Positions 8,502 to 17,982 are shown, numbered from the stretch's first letter. The stretch is DNA of 64,000 nt from an uncultured Muribaculaceae bacterium (GCA_910586975.1 CAJUKX010000003.1:62001-126000); one strand, 5' to 3'. Translations and numbers: made by a program. The notes: generated by a model not told the origin, from the letters alone.

Positions 8502-10088
8502 TTAATATTTCTCCACAAGCTTGATGAATTCGGGATTGCTGCGCAGAGCCGACACGTTTATCTGGCCGTCGTTGTTGTGCAGCCAGTTGTGCTTGTTGCT
8601 GTAGCCCTTTTCCATCGACTTTGATGCACACTCCAGAGCCTTGGCGGTATTGCCGCGCAGTGTGTAGTAGCAGGCGGCGTAGTAGTTGATGAGTCCGTCG
8701 TTGTCGGCCACATTGTCGGTGAGGTTTTCCATCCACAGGTCGGCCTCGGGTTCGCGGCCGAGATTGAGCAGAGCAAATCCGCGCAGCGAGCGTACATCGG
8801 CAGCCGTGTAGCCCTCTACATCGAGAGCACGGCTGTTGAGGGTCTGCGCGTTTGAAGCGTTGCCCTGCTTGCTGCCCTGAAGCCATGCGCGCAGCAGATA
8901 CACCTCGGGGTTGTTCACATCGTCCATCGAAGCCTCGGCGAGCAAGTCAGAGGCCTGGCGGTAGCTTTTCTTATCCACATAGTTCATGGCCATTTCCTGA
9001 AGGGCGGCCACCGAGGTGCGGTCAACAGCCAGAGCTTTGGCAGCGGAGTTGATGGCGTCATCACCACGGCCCAATGCACGCAGTATGCGGCTGCGCAGCA
9101 CATAGTATTCTGCCACGTTATCTACCTGCCCCAGGGCATTGTCTATCTGAGCCAGTGCTTCGTCATAGCGTCCGAGCCCGTACAGACAGCGGGCCAGTGA
9201 GGCATTGATGCCATGATAATTGTAGAGCTTGTTGTCAAGTATATAGCTGAAGTCGTCGGCAGCGGCACGGTAATTATAGTGAGCCTCGGCAATCATGGCG
9301 CGCAGATAGCGGTAGAGAGCGTTGTCGGGAGCGAGCTGCATGGCATTTGTGAGCGCGGTGATAGTGGCGGCATAATTGGTGTTGCCATACTCAACGAGGG
9401 CGGCGACAGCGTCTTTGTCGTCAGATTGCAGGCTCAGAGCCAGGATAAGGTCGTCAACAGCACCGTTGTCGTCGCCTATCATTTTGCGTACCGAGGCACG
9501 GCGCACGTAAACCTTGGGATTGGTGGGCGCAAATTCAACAGCCTGCTGCAAGTAGTCGTTTGCTGCTGAAAGATTATTTTCCTTAACGGCACATCGTGCA
9601 AGACCGAGAACAGCCTCCAGGGAGCGCGAATTGAAACGCTGCAGGCGTGCATAGTCAGTGCGGGCTGCTGAATAGTCGCCAAGTTCATATTCTATGTTGG
9701 CTCTGAGATATACAGCGGCATACGACTCGGGGTCGAGTGTCACGGCTGAATTGAGGTCGCTCAGGGCCTCGTGCAGCTTGTGGGTGCGCTCGTAGATGGA
9801 CGCACGCAGCATGTATGCCTGAAAGCGCAGGTCGGTGTCGCTTGTCGGTACATATTTCAAGGCATTGTTCACATCGTTGAGTGCCTTATCATACTCATTG
9901 TGGCGGTAATATTCATTTGCCCTGCGAAACCACACCATGTAGTTCTTGGGGTTTGATTGCAGTTCTTTATCGTATACCTTGATTACAGCGATAGTAATTG
10001 GATTGTCAATGACAGCGTGGGCTTCAAATGCCGGTGCGCATAATGTGGCGGCAGCTATACCCAATATAGCGTTTCTTAAGATTTTCAT
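8502..10088 (-). CDS. Exported tetratricopeptide-repeat protein
   Basis: 528 residues with a signal peptide (MKILRNAILGIAAATLCAPA). From about residue 50 to 515 the chain is a continuous run of TPR units with the usual W/Y-x-x-L/A, G/A-Y/F, A and P positions, for example YMVWFRRANEYYRHNEYDKA and AVYLRANIEYELGDYSAA. No catalytic motif is visible, so it is probably a periplasmic or outer-membrane-facing scaffold for protein-protein contacts. It has its own promoter at 10109-10139 and is separated from the preceding minus-strand genes by a terminator. The partner is unknown. Confidence 0.8.
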   Translation of the reverse strand: MKILRNAILGIAAATLCAPAFEAHAVIDNPITIAVIKVYDKELQSNPKNYMVWFRRANEYYRHNEYDKALNDVNNALKYVPTSDTDLRFQAYMLRASIYERTHKLHEALSDLNSAVTLDPESYAAVYLRANIEYELGDYSAARTDYARLQRFNSRSLEAVLGLARCAVKENNLSAANDYLQQAVEFAPTNPKVYVRRASVRKMIGDDNGAVDDLILALSLQSDDKDAVAALVEYGNTNYAATITALTNAMQLAPDNALYRYLRAMIAEAHYNYRAAADDFSYILDNKLYNYHGINASLARCLYGLGRYDEALAQIDNALGQVDNVAEYYVLRSRILRALGRGDDAINSAAKALAVDRTSVAALQEMAMNYVDKKSYRQASDLLAEASMDDVNNPEVYLLRAWLQGSKQGNASNAQTLNSRALDVEGYTAADVRSLRGFALLNLGREPEADLWMENLTDNVADNDGLINYYAACYYTLRGNTAKALECASKSMEKGYSNKHNWLHNNDGQINVSALRSNPEFIKLVEKY

Positions 10089-10108
10089 AAATATTTATAA
10101 ACAATATG

Positions 10109-10139
10109 CAAAATTACAAATTCCTTATCAGCGGTCAAA
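10109..10139 (-). promoter_or_regulatory. Promoter of the TPR gene
   Basis: On the minus strand TTTG (10139-10136), a 19-nt spacer and TAATTTTG (10116-10109) fit the Bacteroidota consensus, 20 nt before the ATG at 10088. Confidence 0.7.
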
Positions 10140-10165
10140 ATATTTTTGGAAACAAACAGCAAGAA

Positions 10166-10206
10166 ACGGCGGAACTTTGATACGTTGTGTGGCAAAGTTC
10201 CGCCGT
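10166..10206 (-). terminator. Terminator of the lipoprotein/98-aa operon
   Basis: A perfect 14-bp stem (10166-10179 and 10193-10206, core GGCGGAACTTTG) with a 13-nt loop runs into TTTCTT on the minus strand. Confidence 0.8.
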
Positions 10207-10242
10207 GAAAGTTAAGTAAACAGTATTCGTACAGATTTCAAA

Positions 10243-10539
10243 TTATTCTTTGATATTTATAATTTTTCCTGTTGCGTTGAAGTAAGAGGCCATCAGATGA
10301 TATACGTCCTGAGCGCCGTACTTTTCCATGAGGGAGTCGAGCTGCGATGCATCCACATCGTCAAACTTTCCCTGATTATAGGCATCGAGAATAGCATCGG
10401 CATCTTCATCAAAGGTGTCTTCGCTCATCCATGAGGCCATTACACCGCCGTTATGGCGTTCTGCTTTTTCGAGGGCCTTGCCGGCCTGTCGGTAACTGTC
10501 GACCACGTGGTCAACTATTTTTTTAGTGTCGTATTTCAT
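10243..10539 (-). CDS. Small acidic helical protein, unknown
   Basis: 98 residues without a signal peptide or membrane segment. The sequence is helical and acidic (SEDTFDEDADAILDAYNQGKFDDVDASQLDSLM), ending in a basic tail (GKIINIKE). No family is recognised. It starts 2 nt after the stop codon of the lipoprotein gene and shares its terminator, so the two are one operon. A cytoplasmic helper or an inhibitor-like protein are both possible. Confidence 0.6.
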   Translation of the reverse strand: MKYDTKKIVDHVVDSYRQAGKALEKAERHNGGVMASWMSEDTFDEDADAILDAYNQGKFDDVDASQLDSLMEKYGAQDVYHLMASYFNATGKIINIKE

Positions 10540-10541
10540 AA

Positions 10542-11027
10542 TTACTTGATTGAGGGTTCATTTTCCTGAATATCAGGCGATGTGCGATGGGCTACGTTGC
10601 CGCCTGAAGGTATCTGGTCGGCAGATTCCACGATGTTTACTTTATAGAGTACGCATGCGTATGCCGGAGTCTTGTCTACTGCGTAGATTGGAGCATTGAT
10701 CTGAAGGTTATAGCGACCGGGCTTCATATCGGCGGGAATCTCGATGTTGATTCCGTATGGAGCTATTACACTCTGGCCTATGAAACGAGAGTTCCAGAAG
10801 TAAGAAGCCTGGGTGATGATAGCCTTCTTGCCCGGCTCGTTGTTGATCACGTCAACAGAGTCTACGGTCAAAACGGTGTCGGTAGTGACATAAATCTCTC
10901 CGTCCACAAATTGTCCGCCTGATATCTGTATTGCGAAGTCTACGTTAGGTAAATCCTTTTCGTCGTCACAAGATGCAACAAAGAATAGCGGGAGGGCGCA
11001 CACAAATAAATAGAAGAGTCTTTTCAT
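10542..11027 (-). CDS. Small exported lipoprotein, unknown
   Basis: 161 residues. The N-terminus is a lipoprotein signal with lipobox FVASC (Cys20), followed by acidic residues DDEKD as in surface-exposed Bacteroidetes lipoproteins. The rest is beta-rich, with an immunoglobulin-like feel (VDFAIQISGGQFVDGEIYVTT, GRYNLQINAPIYAV). No catalytic motif is seen. It lies upstream of the 98-residue protein in a two-gene operon; the pairing is its only functional clue. Confidence 0.65.
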   Translation of the reverse strand: MKRLFYLFVCALPLFFVASCDDEKDLPNVDFAIQISGGQFVDGEIYVTTDTVLTVDSVDVINNEPGKKAIITQASYFWNSRFIGQSVIAPYGINIEIPADMKPGRYNLQINAPIYAVDKTPAYACVLYKVNIVESADQIPSGGNVAHRTSPDIQENEPSIK

Positions 11028-11137
11028 AACAGTGTCAGTGAATTTTAGTTTGTTTTGTTAGTTAATGTTTTACCCACATATATGTATGAGTTCAATATCT
11101 ATAACCATCTTACCCGAGCTAAAGTTCTGAAAACCTA

Positions 11138-11174
11138 TAAAAAAAGCAACGTACGCGATGAAACGTACGCTGCT
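11138..11174 (-). terminator. Terminator of clpB
   Basis: On the minus strand AGCAGCGTACG and CGTACGTTGCT (11174-11164 and 11155-11145) form an 11-bp stem with one G-T pair, directly followed by seven T. Confidence 0.85.
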
Positions 11175-11195
11175 CATTACTGTTTTATCAATTTA

Positions 11196-13793
11196 TCAAT
11201 TATGGAATACCAGATCCTGTCCCTCGGCATCCACATCAATCACAATGGGATTGTCGCGGTCTACCTTCTGGGCGAGGATGTCCTTTGAGAGCTGATTGAG
11301 CACAAGCCTGTGGATAGCCCTCTTGACGGGTCGTGCGCCGAATTCGGGATCGTAGCCTTCATCGGCCAGGAAACTGAGAGCCTTGGGCGTGATGCTCAGC
11401 TCGATGCCGCTCGATGCCTTAAGCATCTTGCGTATGCTGTTGATCTGCAAGCCTACGATTTCTTCAATCTCGTTGCGGTTGAGCGGTGTGAACATTATGA
11501 TCTCGTCGATACGGTTGAGGAATTCGGGTCGGATAGTCTGCTTGAGCATCTCGAGCACGGCTTCCTTGGTCTCTTCCACAACCTTGGGCTTGGTTTCATC
11601 GGTCATCTTGGCAAAGTTGTCGCGGATGAGATGTGCGCCCATGTTTGAGGTCATGATTATAATAGTATTCTTGAAGTTGACGTTGCGACCCTTGTTGTCG
11701 GTTAGACGACCGTCGTCGAGTACCTGCAGCAGGATGTTGAACACATCGGGGTGAGCTTTCTCGATTTCATCGAAGAGCACTACCGAGTAGGGCTTGCGCC
11801 TTACAGCCTCGGTGAGCTGTCCGCCTTCGTCGTAGCCTACGTATCCCGGAGGCGCTCCTACCAGGCGCGACACGCTGTGTTTCTCCTGATATTCGCTCAT
11901 GTCTATGCGCGTCATCATGTTCTCATCGTCAAAGAGGTATTCGGCCAGTGCCTTGGCAAGCTCAGTCTTACCCACACCGGTGGTACCGAGGAAGATAAAC
12001 GAACCGATAGGACGTTTGGGGTCGGCCAGGCTGGCACGCGAGCGGCGCACGGCATCGGCTATGGCGCGGATGGCTTCTTCCTGACCCACTACGCGCGAGT
12101 GCAGCTCTTCTTCGAGGTGCAACAGCTTCTCTTTCTCGCTCTGCACCATCTTGTTGACGGGAATACCGGTCCAGCGCGATACTACATCGGCTATGTCCTC
12201 TGCGTCCACTTCTTCCTTGATCATGGCTTTGTCGCCCTGCATCATACGGAGCTGTTCCTGCAGCTGTTGGTTCTCGGTCTCTTTGGCCTGGATACTCGAA
12301 TATCTTATCTCGGCCACCTTGGCATAGTCGCCCTCGCGCTCGGCGCGTTCGGCATCGAAGTTAAGCTGTTCGAGGTCTACCTTATTCTGCTGAATGCGGT
12401 TGATAAGCTCTTTCTCAGCCTGCCATTTTGCCGAAAATTCCTTTTCTTCGTCGCGCAAGTCGGAGATTTCTTTTTCGATTTCCTTCACGCGCTCGGGCAT
12501 GTTCTCGCGCTTGATTGCTTCGCGTTCTATTTCCTTTTGGGCAATGCGGCGGGTGATGTCGTCGAGAGCCTGGGGCACTGAGTCGATTTCAAGTTTCAGC
12601 TTGGCAGCGGCCTCGTCCACAAGGTCAATGGCCTTATCGGGCAGGAAACGGTCGGTGATATAGCGTTCAGACAACTGTACGGCAGCCACAATGGCTTCAT
12701 CGCGGATACGCACGTGGTGGTGATTCTCATAGCGTTCTTTCAGTCCGCGCAGAATGGCTATGGCGCTGAGTTCATCAGGCTCGTTGACCATCACCTTCTG
12801 GAATCGGCGTTCGAGCGCCTTGTCTTTTTCAAAATATTTCTGATATTCATCAAGAGTGGTGGCACCGATGCTGCGCAGCTCGCCGCGGGCCAGGGCAGGT
12901 TTCAGGATGTTTGCGGCATCCATGGCACCTTCGCCCTTACCGGCACCCACCAGGGTATGTATCTCATCTATAAAGAGGATAATCTCGCCGTCGCTCGACT
13001 GCACCTCATTAACGATGGCCTTAAGGCGTTCTTCAAATTCACCTTTGTACTTGGCACCGGCCACCAGGGCACCCATATCGAGTGAGTAAATCTGCTTGGT
13101 GCGCAGGTTTTCGGGCACGTCGCCGCGCACAATTCTGTGAGCCAGGCCCTCGGCTATGGCGGTCTTACCTGTACCGGGTTCACCTATGAGCATGGGATTG
13201 TTCTTGGTGCGTCGGCTCAATATCTGCAGCACACGGCGTATTTCCTCGTCACGGCCTATAACGGGGTCGAGTTTACCGCTGCGGGCACGTTCATTGAGGT
13301 TTATGGCGTACTTGGACAGGGCATTGTAGGTTTCTTCCGAATTCTGATCGGTGGCCTTCTTGCCCTTTCTCAATTCTTCGATAGCTGCTTCAAGCTCTTT
13401 CTTGTTTAGTCCGGCATCCTTCAGTATGGCCGAGGCGGGTGAGTTTACTTCAAACAGAGCCAGCAACATGGCTTCGAGAGCCACATACTCGTCGCCTTGC
13501 TTTTTGGCGATGTCGAGAGCCTTCTGCAGCACATCGTTGGCAGTACGGCTCAGGTAGGGTTCGCCGCCGCTCACCTTGGGCAACGAGGATATCTCGCGGT
13601 CGATGGCATTGGTTACCGACCCTATGTTGGCTCCTATTTTCTGGAAGATGAACTTCACCAGCGAGTCGCCCTCGTCGATGACGCCCTTAAGAAGCGCTAC
13701 AGGCTCTATGGCTTGAGTTGCGGCACCGCGTGTAATCTCAACAGCCTTCTGAATGGCTTCCTGCGACTTAATTGTGAAATTATTAAAGTTCAT
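11196..13793 (-). CDS. clpB: ATP-dependent chaperone ClpB
   Basis: 865 residues, the usual ClpB length. The N-terminal Clp-N repeat domain (to about 145) is followed by the first AAA+ module with Walker A GEPGTGKT at 204-211 and Walker B ILFIDEIHTL, the coiled-coil M domain (about 405-530), and the second AAA+ module with GTTGVGKT near 605 and VVLFDEIEKAHPDVFN. The segment GAPPGYVGYDEGGQLTEAVR is the ClpB/Hsp104 pore-loop region. With DnaK it resolubilises aggregated proteins in the cytoplasm after heat stress. It is a monocistronic unit with a strong terminator. A sigma-54-like element sits about 50 nt upstream of the start. Confidence 0.98.
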   Translation of the reverse strand: MNFNNFTIKSQEAIQKAVEITRGAATQAIEPVALLKGVIDEGDSLVKFIFQKIGANIGSVTNAIDREISSLPKVSGGEPYLSRTANDVLQKALDIAKKQGDEYVALEAMLLALFEVNSPASAILKDAGLNKKELEAAIEELRKGKKATDQNSEETYNALSKYAINLNERARSGKLDPVIGRDEEIRRVLQILSRRTKNNPMLIGEPGTGKTAIAEGLAHRIVRGDVPENLRTKQIYSLDMGALVAGAKYKGEFEERLKAIVNEVQSSDGEIILFIDEIHTLVGAGKGEGAMDAANILKPALARGELRSIGATTLDEYQKYFEKDKALERRFQKVMVNEPDELSAIAILRGLKERYENHHHVRIRDEAIVAAVQLSERYITDRFLPDKAIDLVDEAAAKLKLEIDSVPQALDDITRRIAQKEIEREAIKRENMPERVKEIEKEISDLRDEEKEFSAKWQAEKELINRIQQNKVDLEQLNFDAERAEREGDYAKVAEIRYSSIQAKETENQQLQEQLRMMQGDKAMIKEEVDAEDIADVVSRWTGIPVNKMVQSEKEKLLHLEEELHSRVVGQEEAIRAIADAVRRSRASLADPKRPIGSFIFLGTTGVGKTELAKALAEYLFDDENMMTRIDMSEYQEKHSVSRLVGAPPGYVGYDEGGQLTEAVRRKPYSVVLFDEIEKAHPDVFNILLQVLDDGRLTDNKGRNVNFKNTIIIMTSNMGAHLIRDNFAKMTDETKPKVVEETKEAVLEMLKQTIRPEFLNRIDEIIMFTPLNRNEIEEIVGLQINSIRKMLKASSGIELSITPKALSFLADEGYDPEFGARPVKRAIHRLVLNQLSKDILAQKVDRDNPIVIDVDAEGQDLVFHN

Positions 13794-13841
13794 GTAGGAT
13801 TTAATATTTGGGTTGTTTTTTATGCGTGTATTTAAAAAGTC

Positions 13842-13858
13842 AACAAACTGCGTGCCAA
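13842..13858 (-). promoter_or_regulatory. Sigma-54-like -24/-12 element upstream of clpB
   Basis: On the minus strand the 17-mer TTGGCACGCAGTTTGTT matches the sigma-54 consensus TTGGCACRNNNNTTGCW except for T in place of C in the -12 GC. It is 49 nt before the clpB start codon. No TAnnTTTG box is visible on this strand in the interval. Confidence 0.35.
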
Positions 13859-13890
13859 TTTGGTTTAATCACGTTTTTTTTCTAAATTTG
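13859..13890 (+). promoter_or_regulatory. Promoter of the DUF5106/mnmA operon
   Basis: TTTG (13859-13862), a 20-nt spacer and TAAATTTG (13883-13890) fit the Bacteroidota consensus. It faces away from clpB and abuts the sigma-54-like element. Confidence 0.75.
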
Positions 13891-13936
13891 CATATTAAAT
13901 ATGCTTAATTGTCATTCTTAATTGTCATTGTCATTT

Positions 13937-14830
13937 ATGAAACGCGCATTCATATATATCATTGCCATTTTGTCGCTCGCCTTGGGCTGCCGTGCCGCCG
14001 ACGGCGATCTTTTCCCCTATCCCAAGCCCACCGACGATATGACAGGGCTCACAGAACGTTGCGACTTTCTCGTGAGCAAATTCTGGAATCACTGCAACTT
14101 CAAGGGTGCTCTGTCAAAAAAAGAAAAGTTTAACTCAACCTTCGGCGACTGGATTTCGTTCATGCCCTTTGCCACCGCCGACACCGTACACGCAGCAATA
14201 GCCCGTGTAATCAAACAGGTGGAAAAATCAGGAGACCAGACACTCGAAATGGCTCGTATGGCCCGTAACTGGACACACTGCGACACCGCCCAGTACTTCA
14301 GCGACGAAATTTTCCTGCCTTTTGCCAAAGCAGCAGCCACAAATAAAAAAGTCCCTGCCGCCGAGCGCAAATACTTTGCCCGCGAAGTGCAGATTATAGA
14401 AAACACCCAGACCGGACACATTGTAGGACACCTCGACTTCATCACTCCCCGGGGCACAAAGAGCTCGCTCGACGACATACACACACAGATGATTGTGATA
14501 TTCTTCAACGAGAACGATTGCTCTGATTGCAGCCTTGCCCGCATACGCCTGTCGGCCGACATCAATGCCACCGCCCTTATCAAGGCAGGCATTCTCACCG
14601 TGATGTGCATCACCCCCGGAGCCGCAACCGAGGAGTGGAAAGCCGAAGCCGCATCTTACCCGAGCGACTGGGTTGTGGGCGCATCAGAAACTGCCGCTGA
14701 CTACTTCAGCCTGCGCGAGAAGCCCTCTATCTATCTGCTTGACTCGCGCCACAAGCTGCTCATCAAGGACACTAACATCAACGGCCTGCTCGGCTCACTC
14801 ACCCTGCTGCGCCAAAACGCCGGCATCTGA
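13937..14830 (+). CDS. DUF5106-type exported thioredoxin-like protein
   Basis: 297 residues from ATG 13937 (signal peptide MKRAFIYIIAILSLALGCRA); an upstream in-frame ATG at 13922 only adds five residues before the signal. The first half matches the DUF5106 domain layout (FLVSKFWNHCNF...FGDWISFMPF, helical). The second half has a thioredoxin-like fold with IVIFFNENDCSDC, where a CSDC motif stands at the position of the redox CxxC, and a late KPSIYLLDSRHKLLIKD strand containing the cis-Pro region. It is probably a periplasmic or membrane-linked thiol protein. It is the first gene of a run ending 3 nt before mnmA. Confidence 0.7.
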   Translation: MKRAFIYIIAILSLALGCRAADGDLFPYPKPTDDMTGLTERCDFLVSKFWNHCNFKGALSKKEKFNSTFGDWISFMPFATADTVHAAIARVIKQVEKSGDQTLEMARMARNWTHCDTAQYFSDEIFLPFAKAAATNKKVPAAERKYFAREVQIIENTQTGHIVGHLDFITPRGTKSSLDDIHTQMIVIFFNENDCSDCSLARIRLSADINATALIKAGILTVMCITPGAATEEWKAEAASYPSDWVVGASETAADYFSLREKPSIYLLDSRHKLLIKDTNINGLLGSLTLLRQNAGI

Positions 14831-14833
14831 CCG

Positions 14834-15919
14834 ATGAAGATTGCAGCTCTTATATCAGGTGGCGTGGATTCGGCGGTGGCCGTCCACAAGCTGGTCGAAG
14901 AAGGGCACGATGTGCACCTCTTCTACATCAAGATAGGCCGCGACGACGGTCTTGGCGATTGTTCGTACGAAGAAGATGTGGAGATGTGCCGCCTTATAGC
15001 AGCGCGATACAAGCTCCCGCTCGAGATTGTGCCCCTGCACGATGAATACTGGGAATATGTCATGGGCTACGCCCTCGACACTGTGCGCCGTGGCCTTACG
15101 CCCAACCCCGACATGATGTGCAACCTCATTATAAAATTCGGATTTTTCGAACAGAAATGGGGACACGAGTTCGACCTCACAGCCTCGGGACACTACGCTT
15201 CAACCGAAATTGACAGCGACAACAACAAATGGCTCACAACGGCTGTTGACCCCGTGAAAGACCAAACCGACTTTCTGGGCCGCATAACATACGATCAACT
15301 CAAGCACATAATTTTCCCCATAGGCAACATACCCAAGGCTGAGGTACGCGAGATAGCCCGCGCCACCGGCATGCCCAATGCCATGCGCAAGGACTCGCAA
15401 GGCATCTGCTTTTTGGGTAAGATAAATTACAACGACTTTATCCGCCGCCACCTCGGCGAGCGCCCCGGGCCTATCGTTGAGCTTGAGACCGGCAAGGTCC
15501 TTGGACAGCACCGAGGCTTCTGGTTCCATACCATAGGACAGCGCAAGGGCCTTGGGCTGAGCGGTGGTCCGTGGTATGTGGTTAAGAAAGATGTCGTGGA
15601 AAACGTTATATATGTAAGCGGAGGCTACGACACCGACCGTCAGTACGGACGCTACCTCCATTTGGCCGAGACTAAATTCATAACTCTCGACCCGTGGGAA
15701 GGCATCGACTGCGACAATGTGGAGATTACTTTCAAGAACCGCCACATGCCCGAATTCATTCCCGGGCACCTCACACGTCTGGGTGCTGAAGGTGAGTATG
15801 TAATAGCTTCCGACCGCAAAGTACAGGGTATCGCACCGGGGCAGTTTGCCGTACTCTACGACAAAGACTCGCACAGATGCCTTGGCTCCGGCGTTATAAC
15901 CGGCCAGAACATTCAATAA
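14834..15919 (+). CDS. mnmA: tRNA-specific 2-thiouridylase MnmA
   Basis: 361 residues. The PP-loop SGGVDS at residues 8-13 binds ATP. The two catalytic cysteines are seen as Cys96 in NPDMMCN and Cys192 in DSQGICFLG, and the substrate-discriminating segment HTIGQRKGLGLSGGPWYV is intact. The enzyme adds sulfur to C2 of U34 in tRNA-Lys, -Glu and -Gln using persulfide sulfur relayed to the cysteines. It starts 3 nt after the DUF5106 gene and is followed 16 nt later by the bifunctional nuclease gene. Confidence 0.97.
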   Translation: MKIAALISGGVDSAVAVHKLVEEGHDVHLFYIKIGRDDGLGDCSYEEDVEMCRLIAARYKLPLEIVPLHDEYWEYVMGYALDTVRRGLTPNPDMMCNLIIKFGFFEQKWGHEFDLTASGHYASTEIDSDNNKWLTTAVDPVKDQTDFLGRITYDQLKHIIFPIGNIPKAEVREIARATGMPNAMRKDSQGICFLGKINYNDFIRRHLGERPGPIVELETGKVLGQHRGFWFHTIGQRKGLGLSGGPWYVVKKDVVENVIYVSGGYDTDRQYGRYLHLAETKFITLDPWEGIDCDNVEITFKNRHMPEFIPGHLTRLGAEGEYVIASDRKVQGIAPGQFAVLYDKDSHRCLGSGVITGQNIQ

Positions 15920-15935
15920 GTTAACACACAGACAA

Positions 15936-16541
15936 ATGGAAGATAGAGTTAAATTAACGGTACTTGGCCTGTCGTACAACCAGTTGCAGAGCGGTGCGTT
16001 TGCATTGCTGCTGGCTCAGGTAGATGGTCCATACCGCATACCGGTTGTAATAGGGGCGGCCGAAGCTCAGTCTATAGCTATCAGACTCGAGAGCATAACC
16101 ACCCCTCGCCCGCTCACACACGATCTTTTCATGAGTTTCGCCCAGGCATTCGGCATACGCCTGCGCGAAGTCTTCATCTATAAATTTGAGGACGGAATCT
16201 TCTCATCTGAACTCACTTTCACCGACGGCGAGCGCCAGATTGTTCTCGATGCCCGCACATCCGATGCCATAGCCATAGCCATGAGATGCAAGGCTCCTAT
16301 ATGGACCACACACGCCATATTGGAAGAAACAGGATTCATAATTGAGGAGGTCGCTGGCGACAATCACGGCGAATCCGAATCGTCTATTACCCCAGACGAT
16401 GATGTTATGGCCGAACCGAAACCTGAAAAATTTGCCCTCGAAGAATTGGAAAAGCTGCTCGCCAAACTTATAGAGGACGAGAACTATGAGGAAGCCGCCC
16501 GCATCAGCCAAATATTGAAGAAAAAAAGAGGCGAAATCTGA
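15936..16541 (+). CDS. Bifunctional nuclease family protein with UVR motif (DUF151)
   Basis: 201 residues. The first about 140 residues are the DUF151/bifunctional nuclease domain (GPYRIPVVIGAAEAQSIAI, DARTSDAIAIAMRC, and a C-terminal acidic helix). The tail, about 165-201, is a UvrB/UvrC-type motif (LEELEKLLAKLIEDENYEEAARI). The fusion is usual in Bacteroidetes. Members have reported DNase/RNase activity, but the physiological role is poorly known. It is cotranscribed with mnmA by spacing. Confidence 0.88.
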   Translation: MEDRVKLTVLGLSYNQLQSGAFALLLAQVDGPYRIPVVIGAAEAQSIAIRLESITTPRPLTHDLFMSFAQAFGIRLREVFIYKFEDGIFSSELTFTDGERQIVLDARTSDAIAIAMRCKAPIWTTHAILEETGFIIEEVAGDNHGESESSITPDDDVMAEPKPEKFALEELEKLLAKLIEDENYEEAARISQILKKKRGEI

Positions 16542-16632
16542 TGCCGTTTTCTCTCTGCCACTAAATTAACACCTTAATTTCACAAACCTACCGTATAATC
16601 TAAACTCATTAATAAATTTAATACCGAAAAAT

Positions 16633-17982
16633 ATGAAAAGTTTGAAGATAAGATTGGCCACTCTCGGATTCCTTGAGTTTGCCGTATGGGGTTCTTACCT
16701 CGTATCATTGGGTCTCTTTTTAGGCTCAGTAGGTCTTGGCGACTATGTATTCTGGTTCTACACCGTTCAGGGCATCGTATCGCTGTTTATGCCCGCCATG
16801 GTGGGTATGATAGCCGACCGCTTCATCCCGGCCCAGAAGATGATGAGCCTGTGCCATGTAATTGCCGGCTCTTTCATGTTTGCAGCCGGCTGGTATGCCA
16901 TGAGCGCCGGCAGCGACATTCAGTTTGGACCCCTGTTCACACTCTATACCATTTCTGTAGCATTCTTCATGCCGACTATCGGACTGAATAACTCGGTGGC
17001 ATTCAGCGCCATGAAACGACACGGCATGGACACCGTGAAGGAATTCCCGCCTATCCGAGTTTTCGGCACCGTGGGTTTCATCGTGGCCGAATTATTCGTA
17101 AACTTTGTCAAAATTGACGGCGTCGCCATCCAAAGCACATACTACCAGCTCTTTACCTGTGGTATCATCAGCTTCGCGCTCGCACTGTATTCTCTAACCA
17201 TGCCGCCCTGCCCGGTAAACCGCCAGGCAAAAGGTTCATTGGCCGACTCGCTCGGACTCAGCGCCTTCAAGCTTTTCAAACGCAAGGAAATGGCCATCTT
17301 CTTCATCTTCTCCATGCTCCTCGGCGTATCGCTCCAGATTACCAACTCATACGGCACCATGTACATCGAGCACTTCGGTAAGGTGGCACAGTATGCCGAC
17401 GACTTCTTCGCTGCCAACCCCACATTCCTCATCTCGCTGTCGCAGGCTTCTGAAGCCCTCTGCATCCTGCTCATTCCCCTGTGTCTGCGCAAGTTTGGCA
17501 TCAAGGGTGTGATGCTCATAGCCATGTTTGCATGGGCTTTGCGATTCGGATTCTTCGGTCTTGGCAATACCAGCACCTCGGGTGTATGGTTGCTGATGCT
17601 CTCATGTATCGTTTACGGTGTGGCATTTGACTTCTTCAACGTATCGGGCGGTTTGTATGTAGACCAGAAGACCTCTCCCGAACTGCGTTCATCGGCCCAG
17701 GGTCTGTTCATGATGATGACCAATGGTTTCGGTGCATCACTCGGTACATTCCTTGCCGGAACATTCATCATTAACAAAAACGTATTCACTCCCGGCCTTA
17801 ATGCCGAGCAGCAGCTCATAGGCTGGCGCGAATCTTGGTATATATTTGCCGCATACGCTTTCGTAGTCGGCGTTCTTTTCTTCTTTATTTTCAAGCAGCC
17901 CAAGCAGGATGTGACTTCAGCTGAGGTTAAAGAGGCTGAAAGTCTGTCGGATGATGCTGCGGGCTTTATTGACGAAAAATGA
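16633..17982 (+). CDS. MFS nucleoside:H+ symporter (NupG-like)
   Basis: 449 residues with about 12 hydrophobic segments. The opening LRLATLGFLEFAVWGSYLVSLG-like stretch, the MVGMIADRFIPAQKMM loop and a later GGLYVDQKTSPELRSSAQGLF segment are typical of the nucleoside:H+ symporter branch of the major facilitator family. It should bring nucleosides across the inner membrane. The C-terminus is a charged cytoplasmic tail. Its stop codon overlaps the rsmE start by 4 nt (ATGA), so the pair is translationally coupled. The exact nucleoside preference cannot be read from the sequence. Confidence 0.85.
   Translation: MKSLKIRLATLGFLEFAVWGSYLVSLGLFLGSVGLGDYVFWFYTVQGIVSLFMPAMVGMIADRFIPAQKMMSLCHVIAGSFMFAAGWYAMSAGSDIQFGPLFTLYTISVAFFMPTIGLNNSVAFSAMKRHGMDTVKEFPPIRVFGTVGFIVAELFVNFVKIDGVAIQSTYYQLFTCGIISFALALYSLTMPPCPVNRQAKGSLADSLGLSAFKLFKRKEMAIFFIFSMLLGVSLQITNSYGTMYIEHFGKVAQYADDFFAANPTFLISLSQASEALCILLIPLCLRKFGIKGVMLIAMFAWALRFGFFGLGNTSTSGVWLLMLSCIVYGVAFDFFNVSGGLYVDQKTSPELRSSAQGLFMMMTNGFGASLGTFLAGTFIINKNVFTPGLNAEQQLIGWRESWYIFAAYAFVVGVLFFFIFKQPKQDVTSAEVKEAESLSDDAAGFIDEK

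Noticed and set aside
11751..12581. 276-codon plus-strand frame opposite clpB
   Set aside because: It lies fully inside clpB, whose AAA+ motifs are unmistakable, and its product has no recognisable domain.
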